A DNA stretch of 5,281 bases, taken from assembly GCA_045542375.1 (NCBI GenBank), contig JAZQKW010000196.1:1-5281 (forward strand), given 5' to 3'. Of this stretch, positions 1-5,281 are shown one piece after another. Within the stretch, counting starts at the first letter, position 1. Every line of letters starts with the position of its first letter. Source of the DNA: Eshraghiella sp045542375. Its GTDB lineage: Bacteria; Bacillota; Clostridia; Lachnospirales; Lachnospiraceae. Under the pieces are notes generated by a model. The model ran no database searches. It saw only the letters and a program-made list of their open reading frames with translations, and had not been told where the DNA came from. Both the position numbers and the translations under genes were made by a program.

Positions 1-30
1 GCTACGATCCGACTTGTTACAGCCTTTATT
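1..30. other. Flagellin downstream flank, nothing recognisable
   Basis: Only 30 bases follow the flagellin stop codon. No complete terminator hairpin, RNA gene or start codon with a ribosome binding site can be seen. A terminator, if present, would lie mostly beyond the window edge. Confidence 0.5.
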
Positions 31-3000
31 TTAAAAATTCAAAAGCCTTAACACTCCCTCTTTTAATGAGTTAGCCTGTGCCATCATGGCTTCACCTGCC
101 TGAATGATAATACTTTCCTTGGAAAATGTCATCATTTCTTCTGCCATGTCAGCGTCCCTAAGCAGGGACTCTGCTGCCTGTGTGTTTTCAGAGGTGTTCT
201 TGTTGCTGTTTACTGCAAATTCGAGTCGATTCTGTTTTGCCCCAAAATCACTTCTTACCTGAGACACATGGTTAATTGCCTCATCAATTCTCACAAGTGC
301 CTTATTGGCATATTTCGGAGCTGTTATGGCAATAGAGTTAACACCCAACTTAACTGTATTAAGGATTGGTCGGTCTATGGTTATGTAGTCTCCGGCTCTG
401 CTGCTCATCTGGATTCTTATCTCTTCCTTTTCGCCCTTTTCCCCATTCTCATTGAAGAACAAAGCCTGTTTAGCTCCTCCTGTCACATTTTCAATCTTTC
501 TCTCGCCAAGCTTGTTATGACTGAATTTTAATATTCCCTCATCAAGTTCAGCAGTCACAGGTGCCCCTGCAGCCCTAAGCTTATCATTAATCTCAGTAAG
601 TATCTCTTCCGCTGTATACTCTTTTGCCTCAAGGGATATAGAATAGTTGGTTCCTTCAATATCCATTGAAAAATCCTGCTTGCCGCTCTCAATGGTAACT
701 CCATCTGTAAGGTCTTTCGCACCTTTTACATAAGCAGGAGTAAGTTCTCCATCTGTCTGGTAAAAAATACTGAACGCAGCATTTCCTTTAACACCGTCAA
801 TTACATAAGTTCCGTCTGCCGGAAGTCTGACAGACTTGGACAGCTGAAAATTAAGGGCATTATTGTCGTTGGCACCTACAACACCTGTACTTATTCCACC
901 TATTCCAACCTCAATAATATTCTCAGATAAGCCAGCCTTAACCACCTCTTCGTTAAGCTTTTTCTGAAGCATTTCTTTAAGCTCTGTTCCATTATAATTG
1001 CCTGCATCAAGCTTAACCGTAAAGGTTGTAGTGGTATTTCCGTATGTAAAGTCAAGAGAAAGAGTGTCGTTAATACCCGATTTTATTTCTGTCACTTTAT
1101 TACGTACATCCTTTCTGCCAACAGTATAGGCTGTATCCTTTGGCGCTGTACCATTACTAATCGTCGGTCTCTGATTGGCAGTAACCTCTGTGGCTGTATT
1201 CATAACCTTATAGAAAAAATCACCACTAAAATCATTCCTGTCAAGTGAATATTTGCTACCAGGATTATTAGCCTTAATTACAACACCTGAGCCTGTTACA
1301 TCAACCGTCAGCTCACCGGCTCCAACCTGAGCATCTATTTTTTCCTGTAAGGTCTGCTTAAGCTCGTCAAAAGTATAGTCTTTTTCATCCAAATCAATGG
1401 CTACCGAATGTGAATTTCCATTCTCCTTATATATAAAATTCAATTCATCATTCCACTCATCAATCTTAAGAGGCTCTGTTATATTAACACCGTCTGCTTT
1501 AGCATATACAGAAGAGTAATATCCTGACTGCTTACTTACTGCCACATCCGTACTGCTTATCTGTGGTTCCTGAAAGGCTGAACCTGTATTAGAATTTACC
1601 GAAAGTGACATATTGTTATCAGTGCCGGTAAGGACTAATTTATTATCTCCGTTAAAAGAAGCCGTTACCCCCGGCGTAACAGTTGTCGTCTGTCCAAAAA
1701 TCGGAAGCATTGAACTTCCCGCTGTAGCATAGTTAAAATATATAGACTTATCGCTTCCTGCTTCCTCCGTCTCAAATTTTAATCTGTTACCATCAAGTGT
1801 TACCTTGGCACCGGTCCCTGACATTTTACTATTAAGCATCTGGACAAAAGAACTTCTGTTATAGCTTCCCTGATCCAGCTGCAAATTGTAATCAGTTCCA
1901 TTTATTTTAATATTAAATGTATCAGAGGTTACATTAATAGTTATACTCTGCTGAATATCTCTACCTACTGTTGCATTCGCTGTTGTTTTGGTAGTCATTG
2001 GTCCAAATATCGCTTCAACTGAATTCCCCATTGATGTTGTGCTAAATATTACAGTATTACCATCATTACCCACCGTATTGGTAGACAATCTGATTCCGTT
2101 CCCCTGAGGGGTTGCAGTAACGTTAACTCCCTGTGCATTCATACGCTGATTAAGCATATTTACAAAAGAACTTCTTGAATATGTTCCTTTATCAAGGACA
2201 ATATTGGCTGTTTTGGCAACTCCATCTTCCATATAGTTAAAATTAAATTCTCTTGAATCATCTGTAATAGTAATAGAGCTTAAAATATCTTTAGTTGTTG
2301 TATATCCTGCAGTTTCTACAGTATGTAAATCCTTAATAAAGCTGCTTGATGCAATGGAAAATCCGATATATGTATTATCACCATCTGTATTTTCTTCCAT
2401 TCTTGCAGTAAATTTAAGCTTATTATCACTGGTCAGGGATACAATCGCTCCGCCTTCACCTTTTCCAAAGGCTTTATCAATCTGACTCTGTAATTCCGAT
2501 ACAAGCGCAGACCTTGTGTAAGTCTTCTTAGTAAGTGTAATTGATTTGGTCTCTCCATTAATATTCAACTGGAGAGCGTTATTGCTGTCATCTATGGTCA
2601 TACTTGCCGGCAAAGCCATTACTACTGTTTCGCTGGCAGGTATATTTTCTTTAAACCCAATAGACCCTTCCAATGGTGTGGATGTACCCTTCTGTCCATA
2701 GGAATGAGATTTAACAGATGTTGTTCCATATTCACTCCTTGGTGTAAAATGATTGGAAGCTGTAGTACCCTTTACATTTACAGTGCTAAATTGATTAACT
2801 GATACAGTTTCCTTTCTCTTAAGCTGGTCATTAATGGCATCAATAATATCTGCATGAGTTACGTTACCTGTAGGCAGAGTAACTGTTTTGTTAGTCCCAT
2901 TCACATTGACGGTAAGATTCTTATCCGCTTCCGTTATCGTAGAAGGATTGCTTATTGGGGTATTTAATGTAATTTCAGGCTTTCCATTAGGATTCCTTGA

Positions 3001-4869
3001 CGCACTAACTGTTGTCTGGGTTACTACCTGTTTTTTGCCCACAAAAATATTGTCGTATCCCATATCCCCGCCTGCTGCCTTGGCTTCAAAATTAACCACA
3101 CCACTATCTGCCGTAGTAGTTAATTTAATATGGTTATTATCCACACTTACATTTATTAAATCCTTATATCCTGAAAGTGCCTGGGCTCCGTTAAGCTTAG
3201 AATCTATCTCCGCCCTAAGCTCCTCTGCCGTATTATAGGTTCCGTTAGCAATCTTAATGTTATATTCTGCATTATCAAGCTTAATAACAAACTCATTATT
3301 ATCCTCTGTTACCGTCAGAGGATTAGTTCCAGTAAAAGCCTTGCTTCCGGTAAAATATGCCTGTCTGTTAGCCGTACCTTCATTGGTAAACACTGCATTA
3401 TTAGAATATGAGTTATATACTCTTTTTACAAAAAGCGTATCATAGGCGCTGCTTGAGGATGACAGTCCAACCTCACTTATTACACCTTTTACAGTTGAAT
3501 TTATTGTTATTCCATTATAGCTTCCACTATCATTGACTATGGCATTAAGCTCAAGATTACTGTCAGTAAACAGCTCATTGAGCTTGTCCCTCATCTCGTA
3601 TATGGTGTATTCTCCCTCCGGTATTGTGATTGTTACAGGGGTAGCACTTCCATTGGCTGTAAAAGTAAGCTCATTGTTATCTGCACCAATGGTGAATTTA
3701 TGATGTTCTGCGTCCTTGGCATTATCCGGTATAACCGTTCCTCCTATAAACTTACCAGAAGTTGTAGATATATTTCCGTATTTTACATTATCATAAAAAA
3801 CAGAGGTGTATGGGTTAACACCACCGTCTATCTTGAACATATTTCCTTTAAATCCTGTGATTATGGCGTCGTTACTTCCCAGTTTAATTCCTGTGCCATA
3901 TGCCTGTGCACTTATTCCCGTTCCCGCAAGTCTTGCGTTAAGTGCATCTATTACCTCTGGTCTTGAGTACTTTCCCGTAGCCAGAGTTATATTGATATTG
4001 TCCGTTCTTCCGTCAAAATATTCCACATCAAATGACAGATTATTATTCTCTCCTGAAATCGTCATCTTAATTGTATCATTTGGGAATGAGGTTGTACCGA
4101 TGAGTGCGCCTGCACTTCCGCCTTCGTATGAATCGTACAAAAGCTTAGCAAGTGCTCCTGTTACTTCTTCTATCTTCTCACCATCTTCAAGGTTAATGTT
4201 AAAGGTCCCCTGGTCCGTATACTCAACATTAATCCCTTCCACTCCCATATCATTTAAAACATTATCTATTTCGTCTGTAAGCTCCTGTGTGGTATATTCC
4301 CCTACAGGTACTTCAATTGTAAGTTCTTCTGTTGTAGAACCATCCTTAGCGTATTTAATTGTCATGGAATTAGCCCCTGCATTAATCACATGTATCTGGC
4401 TCTGATTCCACTTTACATTGCCCTCGTACTGATAATACACAGGCTCATGCTCTGCAAAAATATTTTTCTCGTTAAATTGTGTTGTATCGGTTATTCTGTC
4501 AATCTCTGACTGAAGCGAATCCACTTCTGCCTGCAATGCAGCTCTATCCTCTTCGCTGTTAGTATCATTTAACGCCTGTACTGTTAATTCCCTCATTCTG
4601 TGCAGAATATCGTGCACCTCATTAAGTGCTCCATCCCCTGTCTGAACCCATGAAATACCGTCCTGACCATTATTGGCACCTCTGTCGAGCCCTCTGATCT
4701 GGCTGCGTAATTTCTCAGAAATACTTAAACCTGCCGCATCATCTGCTGCCCTGTTAATGCGATAACCGCTGGCAAGCTTTTCTGCTGACTTGGCACGTTT
4801 TTCTGTACTGACTTTATATTTATTTTGTGCATTGATAAACGGCATATTTGCCTGAATAATCATACTCAT
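31..4869 (-). CDS. fliC: Giant flagellin (1612 aa) with an expanded modular surface region
   Basis: This is the structural subunit of the flagellar filament. Such proteins are exported unfolded by the flagellar type III system and assembled outside the cell. Residues 1-146 form the N-terminal D0/D1 domain (EKLASGYRINRAADDAAGLS, then a GISWVQTGDGAL-type segment and LHRMRELTVQ). Residues about 1481-1612 form the C-terminal D1/D0 domain (GAKQNRLEFAVN, NTSENTQAAESLLRDADMAEEM, ending GVLRLLNF). The C-terminal motifs fit flagellin and not the junction protein FlgL. The roughly 1330 residues between are eleven divergent repeats; most flagellins total 270-500 residues. I see no cysteine, signal peptide or HExxH motif. 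The start chosen is ATG at 4869-4867, which gives the usual short flagellin N-terminus (MSMIIQANMP) and has GGGGA 8 nt upstream; ATG 4863-4861 is the alternative. The frame stays open to 5031, but that extension overlaps the upstream gene and is not flagellin-like. The symbol follows the family; hag would be equivalent. It may be a specialised paralogue and not the main filament protein. Confidence 0.95.
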   Translation of the reverse strand: MSMIIQANMPFINAQNKYKVSTEKRAKSAEKLASGYRINRAADDAAGLSISEKLRSQIRGLDRGANNGQDGISWVQTGDGALNEVHDILHRMRELTVQALNDTNSEEDRAALQAEVDSLQSEIDRITDTTQFNEKNIFAEHEPVYYQYEGNVKWNQSQIHVINAGANSMTIKYAKDGSTTEELTIEVPVGEYTTQELTDEIDNVLNDMGVEGINVEYTDQGTFNINLEDGEKIEEVTGALAKLLYDSYEGGSAGALIGTTSFPNDTIKMTISGENNNLSFDVEYFDGRTDNINITLATGKYSRPEVIDALNARLAGTGISAQAYGTGIKLGSNDAIITGFKGNMFKIDGGVNPYTSVFYDNVKYGNISTTSGKFIGGTVIPDNAKDAEHHKFTIGADNNELTFTANGSATPVTITIPEGEYTIYEMRDKLNELFTDSNLELNAIVNDSGSYNGITINSTVKGVISEVGLSSSSSAYDTLFVKRVYNSYSNNAVFTNEGTANRQAYFTGSKAFTGTNPLTVTEDNNEFVIKLDNAEYNIKIANGTYNTAEELRAEIDSKLNGAQALSGYKDLINVSVDNNHIKLTTTADSGVVNFEAKAAGGDMGYDNIFVGKKQVVTQTTVSASRNPNGKPEITLNTPISNPSTITEADKNLTVNVNGTNKTVTLPTGNVTHADIIDAINDQLKRKETVSVNQFSTVNVKGTTASNHFTPRSEYGTTSVKSHSYGQKGTSTPLEGSIGFKENIPASETVVMALPASMTIDDSNNALQLNINGETKSITLTKKTYTRSALVSELQSQIDKAFGKGEGGAIVSLTSDNKLKFTARMEENTDGDNTYIGFSIASSSFIKDLHTVETAGYTTTKDILSSITITDDSREFNFNYMEDGVAKTANIVLDKGTYSRSSFVNMLNQRMNAQGVNVTATPQGNGIRLSTNTVGNDGNTVIFSTTSMGNSVEAIFGPMTTKTTANATVGRDIQQSITINVTSDTFNIKINGTDYNLQLDQGSYNRSSFVQMLNSKMSGTGAKVTLDGNRLKFETEEAGSDKSIYFNYATAGSSMLPIFGQTTTVTPGVTASFNGDNKLVLTGTDNNMSLSVNSNTGSAFQEPQISSTDVAVSKQSGYYSSVYAKADGVNITEPLKIDEWNDELNFIYKENGNSHSVAIDLDEKDYTFDELKQTLQEKIDAQVGAGELTVDVTGSGVVIKANNPGSKYSLDRNDFSGDFFYKVMNTATEVTANQRPTISNGTAPKDTAYTVGRKDVRNKVTEIKSGINDTLSLDFTYGNTTTTFTVKLDAGNYNGTELKEMLQKKLNEEVVKAGLSENIIEVGIGGISTGVVGANDNNALNFQLSKSVRLPADGTYVIDGVKGNAAFSIFYQTDGELTPAYVKGAKDLTDGVTIESGKQDFSMDIEGTNYSISLEAKEYTAEEILTEINDKLRAAGAPVTAELDEGILKFSHNKLGERKIENVTGGAKQALFFNENGEKGEKEEIRIQMSSRAGDYITIDRPILNTVKLGVNSIAITAPKYANKALVRIDEAINHVSQVRSDFGAKQNRLEFAVNSNKNTSENTQAAESLLRDADMAEEMMTFSKESIIIQAGEAMMAQANSLKEGVLRLLNF
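457..4389 (-). repeat. Array of eleven divergent protein modules in the flagellin
   Basis: The surface region of the flagellin repeats one pattern: NNxL-hxh-NG, a second strand, then [LI]xxGxY[ST], a helix of the type LxxxLNxxL, a GhxV strand, another strand, and in most copies a closing short F motif such as IFG. The eleven turn positions (Y or equivalent) are at mature residues 192, 301, 421, 545, 670, 784, 897, 1003, 1165, 1292 and 1418. Spacing is 106-127 residues except for one 162-residue gap. Approximate module spans on the DNA are 4389-4132, 4098-3802, 3744-3427, 3348-3037, 2979-2782, 2634-2317, 2304-2002, 1974-1687, 1500-1192, 1110-757 and 723-457. The pattern resembles Flagellin_IN-type repeats of flagellins and hook-associated proteins; this is a resemblance by eye. 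Module edges are estimates. Function is unknown; adhesion or filament thickening are possibilities. Confidence 0.8.
1687..2304 (-). repeat. Closest pair of tandem modules (7 and 8) in the flagellin
   Basis: Modules 7 and 8 align almost end to end at the protein level: DILSSITI against DIQQSITI, LDKGTYSRSSFVNMLNQRM against LDQGSYNRSSFVQMLNSKM, and AIFGPMTT against PIFGQTTT. They also share a 14-bp identical DNA word, acaaaagaacttct, at 1844-1857 and 2162-2175. The offset is 318 bp, exactly 106 codons. This points to an in-frame tandem duplication more recent than those behind the other modules. Confidence 0.8.
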
Positions 4870-4874
4870 AAGTA

Positions 4875-4917
4875 AAATCCCCGATAAATACATTGATAAT
4901 ATATTTATCGGAGATTT
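4875..4917 (-). promoter_or_regulatory. 43-nt inverted repeat covering the -10 box and the ribosome binding site
   Basis: Arms 4875-4890 and 4902-4917 are 16 nt each and complementary except for one position (4880/4912), which becomes a G-U pair in minus-strand RNA. A further U-G pair and three A-U pairs extend the stem inward to a 3-nt loop, giving a 20-pair hairpin. The 3' arm of the RNA contains the flagellin Shine-Dalgarno sequence; the 5' arm contains the promoter -10 sequence. RNA coming from the upstream gene could fold it, whereas RNA started at the sigma-28 promoter would lack the 5' arm. The stem is followed by UUUUACUU, so it may also act as a weak terminator for the upstream gene. 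Confidence 0.75.
4878..4882 (-). promoter_or_regulatory. Ribosome binding site of the flagellin gene
   Basis: GGGGA on the minus strand lies 8 nt before ATG 4869-4867 and 14 nt before the second in-frame ATG at 4863-4861, which favours the first. It pairs with the 16S anti-Shine-Dalgarno sequence through one wobble. The same bases form the GGGGAU half of the hairpin stem and contain a GGA core of the kind CsrA binds. Confidence 0.7.
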
Positions 4918-4931
4918 GTGTTTAAATATTA
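4905..4931 (-). promoter_or_regulatory. Candidate sigma-28 (SigD/FliA) promoter of the flagellin gene
   Basis: On the minus strand there is TAAT (4931-4928), a 15-nt spacer and TCCGATAA (4912-4905). The flagellar sigma factor consensus is TAAA-N15-GCCGATAA, so the match is 3/4 and 7/8 with ideal spacing. It lies 35 nt upstream of the flagellin ATG, where late flagellar genes usually have this promoter. Transcription would begin near 4897-4900, giving a leader of about 30 nt. The -10 box sits inside the right arm of the inverted repeat at 4875-4917. Confidence 0.75.
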
Positions 4932-4954
4932 ACCACTGATAATGTTTACTGTAT

Positions 4955-5281
4955 CTACTCCTCATCTGGCATGATTCTTTCATAGCTTCCGCCAATTTTA
5001 TCGAAAACAGCCTTCCACGTATCAATCTCATACAATTCTTTCATATGTTCCTTGCTTTCTTTCAACCACTCATTCAACAGCTCCCATGTGCTCTCATCCA
5101 GCATAATACTCCAGTTTTTCTCATGATTAAAATTATCATTATAAGAAATATTGTCGTACCCTATTTTTACTATACCTGTTGCTGTACGCTCCATCATTCC
5201 ACAAATTTCAAAAGTAGCGTAAATCCCGCCGAATTCCTTACTTGTCACTAAGTTAGGATATCGCTCATAATAATCTTCCGC
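4955..5281 (-). CDS. 3' end of an unrecognised gene (108 residues visible)
   Basis: The frame is open from the window edge to a TAG at 4957-4955. A GTG at 5248-5246 could in principle start it, but no Shine-Dalgarno sequence precedes that codon and the frame stays open through it (AEDYYERYPNL before the GTG), so the gene most likely begins outside the window. The visible part is soluble and acidic at its end (RIMPDEE). It has a probable beta-rich first half (GGIYATFEICGMMERTATGI) and a helical tail containing LLNEWLKESKEHMKELYEID. It contains a cysteine, tryptophans and methionines, has no membrane segment, and does not look like a flagellar component. I do not recognise the family. It ends 85 nt before the flagellin start on the same strand, so read-through into the flagellin gene is possible. 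Confidence 0.6.
   Translation of the reverse strand, partial: AEDYYERYPNLVTSKEFGGIYATFEICGMMERTATGIVKIGYDNISYNDNFNHEKNWSIMLDESTWELLNEWLKESKEHMKELYEIDTWKAVFDKIGGSYERIMPDEE

Noticed and set aside
1..30. Transcription terminator after the flagellin gene
   Set aside because: Only a possible GGCT/AGC pairing at the window edge is visible, with no stable stem or U tract.
457..4389. CRISPR-like or simple nucleotide repeats
   Set aside because: The periodicity is at the protein level with strongly diverged DNA; there are no identical short repeats with unique spacers.
3806..4405. 199-codon open frame on the plus strand
   Set aside because: It is antisense to the flagellin gene, has a skewed composition and no recognisable domain; it is a shadow of the long coding sequence. 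The same holds for the shorter plus-strand frames at 268-531, 2888-3238, 3257-3445, 3700-3966 and 5045-5251.
31..4869. Flagellinolysin-type metalloprotease domain in the flagellin
   Set aside because: No HExxH motif was found in the surface region; the histidine pair in AEHHKF does not fit.
4880..4887. Plus-strand sigma-28-like -10 box (CCCGATAA) in the left arm of the inverted repeat
   Set aside because: No TAAA-like -35 element lies 14-16 nt upstream, and it would only drive RNA antisense to the upstream gene; it follows from the palindrome.
4861..4893. In-frame ATG at 4893-4891 as a flagellin start (MYLSGILLMSM...)
   Set aside because: No Shine-Dalgarno sequence precedes it, it lies close to the predicted transcription start, and a hydrophobic leader is not expected on a flagellin.
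4870..5031. 54-residue N-terminal extension of the flagellin frame, starting at ATG 5031-5029
   Set aside because: It overlaps the coding end of the upstream gene, contains a cysteine and does not resemble a flagellin N-terminus. ATG 4869 has a ribosome binding site and gives the family-typical start.

Overview
The window is almost entirely one very long minus-strand gene encoding a giant flagellin of 1612 residues. The DNA is moderately AT-rich by eye. The flagellin core reads like those of motile gut or rumen Clostridia, and Lachnospiraceae (Roseburia/Butyrivibrio relatives) is my best guess. That placement rests on memory of family patterns, such as EKLASGYRINRAADDAAGLS and a GISWVQTGDGAL-type segment, not on a search.

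Layout, read in the direction of transcription (right to left). Positions 5281-4955 hold the 3' end of an unrecognised gene that enters from outside the window. Positions 4954-4870 are an 85-nt intergenic region with a candidate sigma-28 (flagellar sigma factor) promoter, TAAT-N15-TCCGATAA. The promoter's -10 box lies in one arm of a 43-nt near-perfect inverted repeat, and the other arm contains the flagellin Shine-Dalgarno sequence. Positions 4869-31 hold the flagellin gene. Positions 30-1 are a short tail with nothing recognisable.

The flagellin has normal N-terminal (about residues 1-146) and C-terminal (about 1481-1612) D0/D1 domains, so it should be exported by the flagellar type III system and polymerise. 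Between them, where ordinary flagellins carry a small surface domain or none, lie about 1330 residues made mostly of eleven divergent copies of one 90-125-residue module. Each copy has a strand pair, a G-x-Y turn, an amphipathic helix with an L-N or I-N motif, more strands and often a closing F. The module resembles the Flagellin_IN-type repeats of flagellins and hook-associated proteins, but here it is greatly expanded. I find no cysteine in the mature protein and no HExxH protease motif.

The two most interesting points are the modular giant flagellin itself and the promoter/inverted-repeat layout. The layout suggests that read-through RNA from the upstream gene would hide the flagellin ribosome binding site in a hairpin, while RNA started at the sigma-28 promoter would lack the 5' arm and be translated freely.
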